DNA from: Parvicella sp964387945
GTDB lineage: Bacteria; Bacteroidota; Bacteroidia; Flavobacteriales_D; Parvicellaceae
Direction of reading: 5' to 3'
NCBI GenBank assembly: GCA_964387945.1
Contig: CAYLYX010000009.1
Coordinates: 1-64,000, forward strand
DNA: 64,000 nucleotides
The number at the start of each line of letters is the position of its first letter. Position 1 is the first letter of the stretch. Position numbers and translations under genes: made by a program. Below are positions 9,201 through 17,737 of this stretch, piece by piece. The notes beneath the pieces were generated by a model, which searched no databases, had not been told where the DNA came from, and worked only from the letters and a program-made list of their open reading frames with translations.

Positions 9201-9551
9201 AATTTCTTAGAAGAGAAAATACCAATTTACGAAGGGTTTGATGCTTATTACCCAAAGAGCATGACACTTGAAGAGAGCGCGGAATTGTTACTGGAAACTT
9301 CAAATAGTTTTGGGTTTATGGCGTCACCAAATCCAACTAATGGTCAAATAGTTTTCTCTTTTGATAAGGAAATACAAGAAAATATGACTCTGGTAATTAC
9401 GAACCTTCAAGGTAAGGTGATAAAAACTATTCCAGTAGGCAACCAGGTCGTTAATTTTGAATTCGTAAATATACCTGCAGGAACTTATTTAGCTCATCTC
9501 GTAGTTGAGGGAGCTCTTGACAAGACTCTGAAGATCATATATGCGCAATAA
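6264..9551 (+). CDS. Pappalysin-like (M43) metalloprotease with beta-helix and T9SS sorting domain (distal part of an interrupted gene)
   Basis: From the TTG at 6264 this frame gives 1095 aa. Residues 1-240 are a metzincin: zinc site HEIGHCLGLRH (169-179) and Met-turn NNVMGYS (209-215), as in pappalysin/cytophagalysin proteases. Residues of about 240-640 are rich in short N/G-turn strands (beta-helix-like, for example IRNCIFENT and GVYTEGAYGFDIEQN). After a helical stretch, a T9SS type-A sorting domain starts at ASPNPTNGQIVFSF and ends LKIIYAQ. Without the signal peptide encoded upstream of the stop at 6231, this product could not reach the Sec and T9SS pathways. The TTG is only a nominal start. 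The stop overlaps the next gene's ATG by 11 bp. Confidence 0.72.
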   Translation: MNTPIKVIRLNFHIVQKSDGTGNFQQNDAQHMAHLNNIENYLNNMVSNLQQPVCGGPVPSAGYIQDARIRFKVMGVYFWQDDIGWDNNGSSASLYNFNNYAVDPEHSLNVFFYGHNLPGGFGGRGQGLLGECTNVVTLQNLYTYYENDPPGTQDPLGGKPWVTHPLILHEIGHCLGLRHSYSSNSQFSDKPFETQCNFSDPNTTTNCSNNVMGYSSDKLYLSPEQIGHVHQLISGGWRGKLVESCTYSANETVYHSSGTTITWNYAKVIGGDLIISNNSTLIVKCKVSMPDFGKVVVEPGSRLIIDGGAFVNNCDGMWLGIDVQGNRNTYQNPLYQGVVEMKNGAIIEYARNGIRTIGTDGNDNKDWSKTGGIVRVYDGTFRNCRRGIEFLSYQNINVLGNEQSNTSFILNANFVTDEELPNGTIPYAGITMFEVRGIQIRNCIFENTRSDLATVEIDERGSGIYSIDANYRVSSSYDINSGSPNPGTENEFRDLYYGVYASGGTQLSDVIINDNSFDNCAFGVGLTGSNYGLIGRNQFEIKGGDGSPSLFGYGFGVYTEGAYGFDIEQNTFSSKDPNGLPDQAIHVNQSSDFTSGKVYLNNITNTTYGTQTIGNNGFLKVDCNTYTKGAISSIDIHNAGGDLANQGSCGSLAKDIPANNQFVGTCNGTNLSEIYNNGDPLSYRYQTATLNPSCTNLGTNAIQCFNNPNTCPTSPNLDLTGNVSKPVRINLEKQKIGEIKFEISFSKALLEEGDDDALISAINNQSGGQLKNLLISKSPYLSDRVIISYLQKPQQPNGHIKQIVIANSPVSSDVMGEVEALNLPNGIKNQINSAQTGISPRLELEENLEYLNKERLLSIDFVVREYIDSNWIDSAIVFLKDEGSIEAVCALVPLEIKKDPNSVMQHLTIIREKADEIELEKPEAPEVDAMRGFCDFHELLINVKSRPESYYSLGKNGMARLQEIASSNLAVSYNAKAILNFLEEKIPIYEGFDAYYPKSMTLEESAELLLETSNSFGFMASPNPTNGQIVFSFDKEIQENMTLVITNLQGKVIKTIPVGNQVVNFEFVNIPAGTYLAHLVVEGALDKTLKIIYAQ

Positions 9552-11007
9552 TATAACTGTTATATTAATTTTGATTGGGGTAAGTGGGGTGCTTGCCCCA
9601 TTTTGTGCTATAAGTCAGTATGCAGACACGGTTCATGAAACTGACTTTCAAAATGAATTCACGTTTTGTTATAATTACGATGGAGAATATCTAACAAGCA
9701 TAAGTGAGTTAAGAGATTCTAATTTAACTCAAAACGGTTGGTCATATCTTGAATTTAAACAATACGATTCTGATTTTAATATTATTCGTTCTACCCAGTA
9801 CACGGATTCAACACATTTTATTGGAGGTTATCGTAGCCTGGTTCTATTAGGGGACGCTTACTATTTCTCAGGACGAAAAGATCATTATCCTGTGGCAGAC
9901 ACAGTCACTGGATATATAGCAAAATACGATACTGTGGGTAATTTACTGTGGCTGAGAGACTATTTTACCAACCATGAGTGGGTATGGGTTGAAGATATTG
10001 TGCCCATTAGTTCAAATGAACTTGTTGTAAGTGGGTCAAAATACTTAAGTCTACAAGGAAATTCGGAAGCTTTTCTTATGAAAGTGGATACATCCGGAGA
10101 TACTCTTTGGACTAAAACTTTTGAAACTAATAACCCCACCGCCCTAGCATTAAGACCAACATCTGACGGAGGTTTTTTGTATTCAATGTTAATCAATGCT
10201 CCGTCTACGGATGCGTGGATCTTAAAATTAGACAGTAATGGAGATATCGATTGGCAAAAAGTTGTTAATTCAAGTTCTGAAGGAACAGTTCTTAAGGCGG
10301 AAGAAATGCCTAGTGGTGAAATTCTCTGTTCAGGTATTTCATATCACCCTCTGACTTCTGTTGCCAGACCTTATATCGTGAAATTAAATGCTGCTGGAAA
10401 CATAGTTTCAGATTCTATATATGAGTTAACCAGCGGGTATAATTCTTTTTCTACTGTTGGTAGTCCGATATATGAACAAGATGGGCTTTACCTTTTGGGT
10501 ACGTCTTACAGTTCAATAAGTAGTGATACAAATCAAGCAGTGCTCAACTATCTGGATTATAATCTTAACTTGAAATGGCAAAGGAAGTACTCTCATCGAG
10601 AAGCGGAAAATTCCTTAACTCAAATTTTTCAGGATCCTGGATATTATGGACATTATGTAATGACAGGCTGTGTATTTCAAGACCCAAGTAACCAAACTAA
10701 TGACGAGTGGTTTTTAAGAGTGGATAGCTTAGGTTGTGAGAGTTCCATTTGTGCTGCTTCGATGGCAATAGAGAATCAAAATGAATTTAAACCCTTAATT
10801 TACCCCAACCCTGTGTCTGATAGGTTGAATATTGTTAATGCAATTAATGTTGAGTGTATAAAAATTTATAGCAACAAAGGTGAATTGCTACTTATCGATT
10901 TCAATAAAAACAAAATAAATATTAACAACTTAGATTCAGGGGTTTATATTTGCGTAGTTGAATCTGACGAAAATCAAGCAATTGCTAAATTTATTATCCA
11001 GCGATGA
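9541..11007 (+). CDS. T9SS-sorted secreted protein with beta-propeller-like repeats (paralogue A)
   Basis: The 488-aa protein has an N-terminal signal peptide (about residues 1-26, ending CAISQ). The body repeats strands of the type GYIAKYDTVGNLLWLRDY, AFLMKVDTSGDTLWTKTF and AWILKLDSNGDIDWQKVV. These resemble the WD40/PQQ-like blades of secreted Bacteroidota propellers. A type-A sorting domain (LIYPNPVSDRLNIV ... AIAKFIIQR) closes the protein. It overlaps the metalloprotease by 11 bp and the next gene by ATGA, implying coupled translation. It is paralogous to the gene at 12579 in order and motifs. The ligand or function is unknown. Confidence 0.72.
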   Translation: MRNNITVILILIGVSGVLAPFCAISQYADTVHETDFQNEFTFCYNYDGEYLTSISELRDSNLTQNGWSYLEFKQYDSDFNIIRSTQYTDSTHFIGGYRSLVLLGDAYYFSGRKDHYPVADTVTGYIAKYDTVGNLLWLRDYFTNHEWVWVEDIVPISSNELVVSGSKYLSLQGNSEAFLMKVDTSGDTLWTKTFETNNPTALALRPTSDGGFLYSMLINAPSTDAWILKLDSNGDIDWQKVVNSSSEGTVLKAEEMPSGEILCSGISYHPLTSVARPYIVKLNAAGNIVSDSIYELTSGYNSFSTVGSPIYEQDGLYLLGTSYSSISSDTNQAVLNYLDYNLNLKWQRKYSHREAENSLTQIFQDPGYYGHYVMTGCVFQDPSNQTNDEWFLRVDSLGCESSICAASMAIENQNEFKPLIYPNPVSDRLNIVNAINVECIKIYSNKGELLLIDFNKNKININNLDSGVYICVVESDENQAIAKFIIQR

Positions 11008-11765
11008 AAGCCATACTAGTTATCATAGTGGCAATTCCATTCTTGACTCAAGCACAGGAACAATTTTCTTTTGAACTTTTCTTTGAAGATGAGCTAGGAA
11101 ATAAGGATACGCTGACTTTAGGACATGACCCAAACGCAACCGACTCAATTGATGTGACTTTTGGAGAGATCAATATTAAGTCTCAACCCTGGAATCCTGT
11201 TTTTGAAGTTCGTTCATTTGAAAATTACTTTGTACCTGATACAGCAATGTTTAAGAAGGACATTAGAACAAATCAATCTAACTTCCCAATCTTGGTTAAG
11301 TCAGTTTACGATTCCATTAAAATATCTTGGAACTCAAATACAATTTCAGGGGCAATACAAGGTTCTTCATTAAGTAACGACCTTGGTTCACTGGCATATT
11401 TGAGCCAGCAGGACTCGATCACTATTTCAAAGAATGAATTGTTGTCTGAAGTTTATGACATAGATACATTGTATCGTCTTTATCTAGATTTTAGTGCTGT
11501 GTTTTCTTCTATCTCTTGGAATAAACAAGAGCACTTTGATGTTCATCCCAATCCCAACAACGGTGAATTTTGGATCAAACTCAATGAACAGGTTCAGAAA
11601 GGCGAAATAATCATCACTGACCTCACCGGGAAACAAATTGCTAAGGTTTCCGTAAGTAACACTACTAATGTATCTTTAAGCAATATGAGCGAAGGCGTAT
11701 ATTTAATTAACCTAGTAAGTGAAAACACCATTATTGACACTCAGAAAATTGTCATTCAACGATGA
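11004..11765 (+). CDS. T9SS-sorted secreted protein, paralogue B1
   Basis: A 253-aa protein with a short signal peptide (MKAILVIIVAIPFLTQAQ), a central region of about 150 residues that I do not recognise (opening FSFELFFEDELGNKDTL), and a type-A sorting domain (VHPNPNNGEFWIKL ... IVIQR). The start ATG overlaps the previous stop (ATGA). The first 50 bases and the last 206 bases are nearly identical to the next gene, while the middles differ strongly. That fits duplication followed by divergence of the exposed part and homogenisation of the export parts. Confidence 0.7.
   Translation: MKAILVIIVAIPFLTQAQEQFSFELFFEDELGNKDTLTLGHDPNATDSIDVTFGEINIKSQPWNPVFEVRSFENYFVPDTAMFKKDIRTNQSNFPILVKSVYDSIKISWNSNTISGAIQGSSLSNDLGSLAYLSQQDSITISKNELLSEVYDIDTLYRLYLDFSAVFSSISWNKQEHFDVHPNPNNGEFWIKLNEQVQKGEIIITDLTGKQIAKVSVSNTTNVSLSNMSEGVYLINLVSENTIIDTQKIVIQR
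11558..11763 (+). repeat. 206-bp sorting-domain repeat, copy 1
   Basis: Identical to 12388-12593 except for one synonymous base (C at 11738, T at 12568). It encodes most of the T9SS sorting domain of the 11004 gene through to its stop region. Confidence 0.95.
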
Positions 11766-12595
11766 AAGCCATACTAGCTATCATAGTGGCAATTCCACTC
11801 TTGACTCAAGCTCAAGAAGAATTTTCCTTTCAGCTCTTTTTTGAAGATAGCATGGGCAATCGTGACACTATTATTATTGGGTACGATGAACTCGCAACCG
11901 ATTCCATTGATACTATTTTAGGGGAGGTGAACATTTTGACTCAAAATTGGGACAGTGTTTTTGAAGTAAGATGCTCTGTACCTATATACTCTGGAATGTT
12001 TAATCCTACTGACCTTGATTGGTTAGCTAAAAAATCAATTAATCCCTATGATTCAATGCTCATTCAAGGAAACTATGTTAATTCTTTTCATACTCATGGC
12101 ATACTTGTAAAATGCAAAAACTTCCCTTTGAAGCTCAGTTGGAACAATAATATAATTGATATGGCAGGGCTTAAATCATCATACTTTTCTTACCCGCAAA
12201 TTTTAGACTATTCAGAGCATCTAATGGATTATGATTCATTACTTTTTTTGGAAAGTGATTTTAGACTTCAATTTCTAACGAACTATGACTCTATAATCCC
12301 ATTTAATTTTAATTTCTCTGACACACTGTTATCTCTGGGGATTAATCAGGATGATATCACTCACCTTAATATTCGTCCCAACCCTAGCAACGGTGAATTT
12401 TGGATCAAACTCAATGAACAGGTTCAGAAAGGCGAAATAATCATCACTGACCTCACCGGGAAACAAATTGCTAAGGTTTCCGTAAGTAACACTACTAATG
12501 TATCTTTAAGCAATATGAGCGAAGGCGTATATTTAATTAACCTAGTAAGTGAAAACACCATTATTGATACTCAGAAAATTGTCATTCAACGATAA
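11762..12595 (+). CDS. T9SS-sorted secreted protein, paralogue B2
   Basis: A 277-aa tandem paralogue of the preceding gene: signal peptide MKAILAIIVAIPLLTQAQ, opening FSFQLFFEDSMGNRDTI, an unrecognised middle, and the same sorting domain. The ATG overlaps the upstream stop by ATGA. The middle (about residues 50-205) has little visible similarity to copy B1 and carries a different pattern of aromatic and proline residues. The function is unknown; the surface-exposed part is probably what varies. Confidence 0.7.
   Translation: MKAILAIIVAIPLLTQAQEEFSFQLFFEDSMGNRDTIIIGYDELATDSIDTILGEVNILTQNWDSVFEVRCSVPIYSGMFNPTDLDWLAKKSINPYDSMLIQGNYVNSFHTHGILVKCKNFPLKLSWNNNIIDMAGLKSSYFSYPQILDYSEHLMDYDSLLFLESDFRLQFLTNYDSIIPFNFNFSDTLLSLGINQDDITHLNIRPNPSNGEFWIKLNEQVQKGEIIITDLTGKQIAKVSVSNTTNVSLSNMSEGVYLINLVSENTIIDTQKIVIQR
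12388..12593 (+). repeat. 206-bp sorting-domain repeat, copy 2
   Basis: Matches 11558-11763 at 205 of 206 positions, at a constant offset of 830 bp. The identity stops within the stop-codon region: GATGAAAG in copy 1 becomes GATAACAT here, so copy 2 lacks the ATGA junction. Confidence 0.95.
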
Positions 12596-14090
12596 CATAA
12601 TATCTTTCTTTTGTAAGACAATCACCATAGTTGCCTTTCAGGTAGCTATGGTTTTTAGTTTTTACGGCCAATACCTCAATCAGGTGAATGAAACGTCTGA
12701 AAAGATGGAACTCACTTACTGTTATGACTTTAACGAAGCTCTAAACGCGCTTTTTTCTGTTAGTACCACTATTGAAGATACGAATGTAACTAGTAGTGGT
12801 CCTAATTTCTTGGAATTCAAAAGGTACAATGATAGCTACGTTGCCATTTTGAATAGTCAGTATGGCGACACAAATCACCGCTATATAAGTTTCTATGGGA
12901 TGGAATATCTTCATGGATATTACTACTGTGGTGGTGCTAAATATGATGTTAATAATTCAGATACGTTAGTAGGATTTATCGTAAAGTGGGACACCTTGGG
13001 TAATGTTGTGTGGGAAAAAAACTATTATACAGATGAAGAAAATGTCAAAATAGGTTATTTGACCTCTAACGACTCCTTAATTTATATGCTGAGTAATCAC
13101 GAAAATACTGGAGCATCAATATCTCGAAGAACCGTATTAACGACTATAGACACATCAGGAAGTATATTGTCTTTCTCATCATTTTCTGGGTTTTATCAAC
13201 AACCATTGTCAATTCAGCGTAGTGGTGATAACGGAGTTATTCTCAGCACTACTTCTCAAGTCACTACTGATTTACAAACTCGTGTTTACAAACTTGACTC
13301 TTTAAATGATATTCAATGGACGAAACTACTGGGACCTACTAGTGGAAATCATGCTCTTCAAGTGTTTGAGATGCCTTCTGGAAATGTTTTAGGAGTGGGG
13401 AGTTCAGAAGAATCGAACACAGGGTATAAAAGAGCCTGGTTGGTTGAATTAGATGGAGACAATGGGAATTTAATTAAGGATACAGTATATTGGTTTGCTC
13501 CTGAGACCTCCACATTCAATGGATACTCCAATGTTCTTTTCAGATCGAATGAGATAATATTGTTTGCTAGCAAAAGTGCAGCAATAAGTGGAACTGGGAC
13601 ACCATACCATCCTTTGTTAATTTCAATGGACTATAACTATGAAATCAATTGGCAAAGGGAATATTATGTAAGAGACTATGCAGATGGATTTTATAACATC
13701 TTCGAAAAGGATAACTTCTATTGCTTACAGGGATTGACTTATCAAGATGATCCATCCAATACACACGATGAGTGGTTTTTAGTAGTAGATAGTCTAGGCT
13801 GTGATGATCAATGGTGTACCGTGGGTGTTGATGAGGTTCAACATGAAAATAGTGGTAAAATGACTATTTACCCCAACCCCAGCAACGGTGAGTTTTGGGT
13901 TTTGGCGAATGAATCTGTGCAAAAAGAAGAGCTGATCATAACGGATTTAGCAGGTAAAATAATACAAACAAGGGATCTAGATAACCTGAACAACATCCGT
14001 CTAACTGGTTTAAGTGATGGCATCTACATGATTCACCTAGTAGCCAATAACCAAATTATCGATACCCAGAAAATTGTTATACAGAAGTAG
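12579..14090 (+). CDS. T9SS-sorted secreted protein with beta-propeller-like repeats (paralogue A')
   Basis: This resembles the 9541 gene in order and motifs: a hydrophobic leader (TITIVAFQVAMVFSFYGQ), then strands such as GFIVKWDTLGNVVWEKNYY and TRVYKLDSLNDIQWTKLL. A DEWFLVVDSLGCDDQWC segment and a type-A sorting domain (TIYPNPSNGEFWVL ... IVIQK) follow. No ATG gives a usable signal peptide. A TTG at 12579 overlaps the upstream gene by 17 bp, and the next gene shows exactly the same TTG/17-bp overlap, which favours it over a GTG at 12549. The start remains uncertain; the reading frame itself is secure. Confidence 0.68.
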   Translation: MSFNDNIISFFCKTITIVAFQVAMVFSFYGQYLNQVNETSEKMELTYCYDFNEALNALFSVSTTIEDTNVTSSGPNFLEFKRYNDSYVAILNSQYGDTNHRYISFYGMEYLHGYYYCGGAKYDVNNSDTLVGFIVKWDTLGNVVWEKNYYTDEENVKIGYLTSNDSLIYMLSNHENTGASISRRTVLTTIDTSGSILSFSSFSGFYQQPLSIQRSGDNGVILSTTSQVTTDLQTRVYKLDSLNDIQWTKLLGPTSGNHALQVFEMPSGNVLGVGSSEESNTGYKRAWLVELDGDNGNLIKDTVYWFAPETSTFNGYSNVLFRSNEIILFASKSAAISGTGTPYHPLLISMDYNYEINWQREYYVRDYADGFYNIFEKDNFYCLQGLTYQDDPSNTHDEWFLVVDSLGCDDQWCTVGVDEVQHENSGKMTIYPNPSNGEFWVLANESVQKEELIITDLAGKIIQTRDLDNLNNIRLTGLSDGIYMIHLVANNQIIDTQKIVIQK

Positions 14091-14961
14091 CATATCTATC
14101 ACCAATTTGAAAATCGGAATAAGTTTATTGTTGAATATGCTGTTTTCCTTTTCTTATAGCCAAGTTCCAAATGGAAGCTTTGAAGAGAATGACAACTCTA
14201 ATTGGTTAATTCTTAAGGATTGGTATTCCGCAAACAATACTGCTCCTTATCAGTTCGTATATTATGATACCTTAAGTTGTGAGGGAAGTTATGCTGTTAA
14301 ATCTAAGATAAAATGGATCACTTACACATCTCAGCAAGGCAATATATACTCTTATTCTAATTTGAAATCTGGCACGAGACATCATCATTTTTTCAAGGTC
14401 AACTACAGGCCAAACTCTATCAAAGTTTGTATGGAATTTGACAAACCTGATGCTGGAAATGTAAACTTTCAGATATTAGTAAAAGGTAAAGTAGGAAATG
14501 ACACAATTGAATTGGTTAATAAGATATATAAGCAATCAACAAATGGTCGAGAACAGATTGACTTGTCATTTTCAAATGATCTGCAAGATTTAGATTCTGT
14601 TTCGATTGAATTTAACTTTCTAAATCATTTTGTTACAAATGGAGATAACAGTGGTGCTTATTTTATTGTTGATGATATTCACTTTGGATATGGAGATTGT
14701 ATTGATGCTTGCCTCAGCTTATACCCCAATCCTTCCTCAGGTAATACGAATATTTATGTAAGTACTGAAAATGCTGAAGAATTAGAATATCCGTATAGCT
14801 TAGTTGTGACAGATAAAACGGGTAAAATTATTTCAGAAACAGAGATGTATTCAAATTTTACTCAATTGGACCTATCTAATCAGTCTATTGGGTGCTATTT
14901 CGTTACCTTATTGAAGGAGAGTAATAGAATAGACACGCAGAAATTTATTATCCAGCGATAA
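14074..14961 (+). CDS. T9SS-sorted secreted protein with carbohydrate-binding-like fold
   Basis: The product opens with a hydrophobic leader (LKIGISLLLNMLFSFSYSQ). The segment VPNGSFEENDNSNWLILKDW then starts a galactose-binding-like jelly roll of the kind that often precedes sorting domains; AYFIVDDIHFGYGDC is its last strand. A type-A sorting domain (SLYPNPSSGNTNIYV ... FIIQR) ends the protein. A TTG at 14074 overlaps the previous stop by 17 bp; a TTG at 14107 would give a tidier signal peptide. This is the last gene of the cluster, and it ends 14 bp from the convergent mnmE. Confidence 0.68.
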   Translation: MLYRSSISITNLKIGISLLLNMLFSFSYSQVPNGSFEENDNSNWLILKDWYSANNTAPYQFVYYDTLSCEGSYAVKSKIKWITYTSQQGNIYSYSNLKSGTRHHHFFKVNYRPNSIKVCMEFDKPDAGNVNFQILVKGKVGNDTIELVNKIYKQSTNGREQIDLSFSNDLQDLDSVSIEFNFLNHFVTNGDNSGAYFIVDDIHFGYGDCIDACLSLYPNPSSGNTNIYVSTENAEELEYPYSLVVTDKTGKIISETEMYSNFTQLDLSNQSIGCYFVTLLKESNRIDTQKFIIQR

Positions 14962-14975
14962 CATAAAAACGCTAC

Positions 14976-16334
14976 CTACTTTCCGATACAAAAATTCTGA
15001 AAAATATGCCCCAGCAGGTTATCTGTAGTGATCTCACCTGTAATACTACCCAAATGGTGAATGCCCTGTCGGATGTCCATGGCGACAAAATCTCCGGAAA
15101 CTTGTTGTTCTAAGCCTTCTTTGGCTTTGTGCAGTGCTATTGAAGCTTCTTTTAGTGCTTCGTAATGTCGTGCATTGGTGACGATTAGGTCGGTGCTCTT
15201 TACCGTTCCTAGTTGGGTTGAGTTACTGAGCAACTGCTTAACGTGTTTCACGTCTTCGGCTGAGGCTACATTAACCTTGGTGACCAAATCCAATGAAATT
15301 TCAGGATCGGCCAAATCCTTTTTATTCCCCAACAAAATCACTTCTGCTTCGGCATTTAAGTCTTGAATTTGCTCGATTGCTACCTTCAATTCTTCTTCTT
15401 GATATTCCTGTAGATCAAATAGCAGCAATACAATTTGTGACCTGGAGATCACTTCCTTGGCACGTTGCACACCAATTCCCTCAATCACATCCGCTGTCTC
15501 ACGAAGACCAGCCGTATCGATCAACCTGAACTTTACCCCTTGAATAAAAATCGGCACTTCTATTTTGTCTCTCGTGGTACCAGCTATGTCACTCACAATG
15601 GCCACATCGTCATCCGTCAATGCATTGATCCAGGATGATTTTCCAGCATTGGGTTTACCCACAATAGCCACGCTCACGCCATCTTTAATTGCACTACCCG
15701 TTTTGAAAGAAGTCTTCAATTCATCCACGCGATTCAACACCTGCGTCACCAACTCGATCAGCTCTTTTCTATCGGCAAATTCTACATCTTCCTCCGCAAA
15801 GTCCAACTCTAACTCCACCAGCGATGCAAATCGAATCAATTCTTCTCGCAAAACGGACAATTCCCTGCTAAAAGCTCCCTTCATCTGCGTCATCGCCAAT
15901 CGATGAGCACCTTCACTCTCAGCATGAATCAAATCGGCAATTGCCTCCGTCTGACTCAAGTCCATTTTTCCGTTGTAGAAAGCTCGTTTTGAGAACTCTC
16001 CGGGTTCGGCAATTCTCGCGCCCTGCTCTACCAATAAACTAATCAGCTCTCGTTGCACAAATACAGAGCCGTGACAGGCGATTTCTACGATGTCTTCTCC
16101 TGTAAAGGAATGAGGTGCTCTAAATATGGTTAAAACGACTTCATCTAATGGAACACCTTCTCGATTAATGGTGCCATACACCGCCTGATAAGCCTTCGCC
16201 TCCAGCATCGATTTAGAAAATAGACGATCGGTCAATTCAATACAGCCCGTTCCACTCAACCGAACTAAAGCGATAGCTCCCACCCCCGGAGGGCTGGAAA
16301 CCGCACAGATGATATCATCGCCCTGAAAATTCAT
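14976..16334 (-). CDS. mnmE: tRNA uridine-5-carboxymethylaminomethyl(34) synthesis GTPase
   Basis: MnmE works with MnmG to modify the wobble uridine of certain tRNAs. The 452-aa protein has the N-terminal folate-binding domain (DDIICAVSSPPGVGAIALVR). A helical domain follows, carrying an inserted G domain: G1 GKPNAGKSS, G2 AGTTRD, G3 DTAGLRE, G4 NKKD. It ends with the catalytic C-terminal motif CIGK. The length is normal for the family. The ATG at 16334 is supported by a -7 box ending 4 nt upstream. Confidence 0.96.
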   Translation of the reverse strand: MNFQGDDIICAVSSPPGVGAIALVRLSGTGCIELTDRLFSKSMLEAKAYQAVYGTINREGVPLDEVVLTIFRAPHSFTGEDIVEIACHGSVFVQRELISLLVEQGARIAEPGEFSKRAFYNGKMDLSQTEAIADLIHAESEGAHRLAMTQMKGAFSRELSVLREELIRFASLVELELDFAEEDVEFADRKELIELVTQVLNRVDELKTSFKTGSAIKDGVSVAIVGKPNAGKSSWINALTDDDVAIVSDIAGTTRDKIEVPIFIQGVKFRLIDTAGLRETADVIEGIGVQRAKEVISRSQIVLLLFDLQEYQEEELKVAIEQIQDLNAEAEVILLGNKKDLADPEISLDLVTKVNVASAEDVKHVKQLLSNSTQLGTVKSTDLIVTNARHYEALKEASIALHKAKEGLEQQVSGDFVAMDIRQGIHHLGSITGEITTDNLLGHIFQNFCIGK

Positions 16335-16338
16335 AAAA

Positions 16339-16346
16339 CAAAGTTA
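16339..16346 (-). promoter_or_regulatory. -7 box of mnmE (TAACTTTG)
   Basis: Perfect TAnnTTTG on the minus strand, only 4 nt before the ATG at 16334. The predicted mRNA would be leaderless. Confidence 0.5.
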
Positions 16347-16529
16347 GCTGAAATTAATTCTGAAAATAAAATTTGGAATTGTAATTCCTTTTTCTCTAAT
16401 TTTACCCCCGAAATGAACACGTATAAAAATAGGATGTATTGCTTTATGGCGCACGAGATGTACTGGTCAATTATTGGCTAAGACGACAACCCCTGCAAAC
16501 CATTTTACCTATTTTTTTTCATTTACGTC

Positions 16530-17678
16530 ATGAACAACATAAAAGCAATACTCAGCCAAATCAACAACATCATTTTACTGCTAGACACCACAGGAAAAGT
16601 CCAGTATGTAAGTCCGTCTGTTAAGAATATACTCGGTTATAATCCAGATGAATTATTGCAAGACAACTGGTGGTCTAAAACCAATTCGGGTGAAGACGTA
16701 GACCTGCTCAAAAACCTGGTTTTAGATCAATTGGAACGATCCGTCAATCTGGGAGGTGTGCAAACCGAACGTTCGATCCTGACCTCTTTTGGGAGTAGAA
16801 AATGGTTTTTGTGGAATACATCTGTAGCTAATGACGGAATGATCATTTCGATTGGGACAGACATTACGGAAAAGAAAAAGAAAGAGGCTGAACTGTCCCG
16901 CAAAAACACCTTGTTGTCAGAGAAAAATGACGAAATTCAGGATAGTCTGGATTACGCCAAACGGTTGCAAGAAGTCATCCTACCTGAAGCGAGTGTCTTT
17001 AAAAATGCGTTCTCGGATGCGTTTCTTTTCTTCTCGCCAAAAGATAAGGTAAGTGGTGATTTTTATTGGTTTCACGAGAATCATAGTTCCATTTTTGTGG
17101 CTGCCGTAGACTGTACTGGTCATGGTGTGCCGGGTGCGCTCCTTAGCGTAGTGGGAAACTCCTTGCTACGAGAAATTGTTATCAAGCAAGGTGTAGAAGC
17201 CACAGGAGATATTCTTGCCGAACTTGATCTCGGGCTCATGGAAGCGATGTCTAAAAACAACGAACTAAAAGCTCGCGATGGGATGGATATCGCGCTTATC
17301 AAGGTGGACAAAAACAGTAAGAAAATGTACTTCTCTGGTGCGTATCGTTCGTGTGTGATCATTAACACAGCGCTCAGCGAAATTACTGGTTCCAAGTATC
17401 CGATAGGTTTTTATCAGTCAGACAGTAAGTATTTTGAAACCCACGAGGTACAACTGGAAACGGGAGATCGTATTTACTTATTTTCTGATGGAATCACGGA
17501 TCAGTTTGGAGGTCCGCATGACAAAAAATTTAAGAAATCTCAACTGAAAGACCTCTTGCTTAAATCAAAAAAGATGTCATTGCCAGAGCAGGAAGAATAT
17601 GTGAAATACGTTTTTAGAAACTGGCAACAAGGCACCGAACAAACAGACGATGTCTTACTTCTGGGGCTGGAAATATAA
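16530..17678 (+). CDS. PAS domain plus SpoIIE-type serine phosphatase
   Basis: The 382-aa cytoplasmic signalling protein has a PAS sensor (residues of about 5-110, with IILLLDTTGKVQYVSPSVKN and the closing SIGTDITEKK). A short coiled linker (115-140) and a PP2C/SpoIIE phosphatase domain (about 165-382) follow, the latter with FSPKDKVSGDFYW, AVDCTGHGVPGALLS and LFSDGITDQ. The conserved aspartates for metal binding are present in VSGDF, AVDCTG and SDGITD. Such proteins usually dephosphorylate anti-anti-sigma proteins, but no STAS or RsbW-like partner is encoded nearby. The PAS ligand is unknown. Confidence 0.86.
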   Translation: MNNIKAILSQINNIILLLDTTGKVQYVSPSVKNILGYNPDELLQDNWWSKTNSGEDVDLLKNLVLDQLERSVNLGGVQTERSILTSFGSRKWFLWNTSVANDGMIISIGTDITEKKKKEAELSRKNTLLSEKNDEIQDSLDYAKRLQEVILPEASVFKNAFSDAFLFFSPKDKVSGDFYWFHENHSSIFVAAVDCTGHGVPGALLSVVGNSLLREIVIKQGVEATGDILAELDLGLMEAMSKNNELKARDGMDIALIKVDKNSKKMYFSGAYRSCVIINTALSEITGSKYPIGFYQSDSKYFETHEVQLETGDRIYLFSDGITDQFGGPHDKKFKKSQLKDLLLKSKKMSLPEQEEYVKYVFRNWQQGTEQTDDVLLLGLEI

Positions 17679-17737
17679 GTTGCTTATTTCAAAACTTGTT
17701 AATACTGGTTTCCACGCAATTATCCAATATTTTTTTT

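Noticed and set aside
16413..16481. 22-residue frame with a near -7 box (TAATTTTA, 16397-16404) between mnmE and the PAS phosphatase
   Set aside because: Too short and without recognisable features; the box may serve the downstream gene instead.
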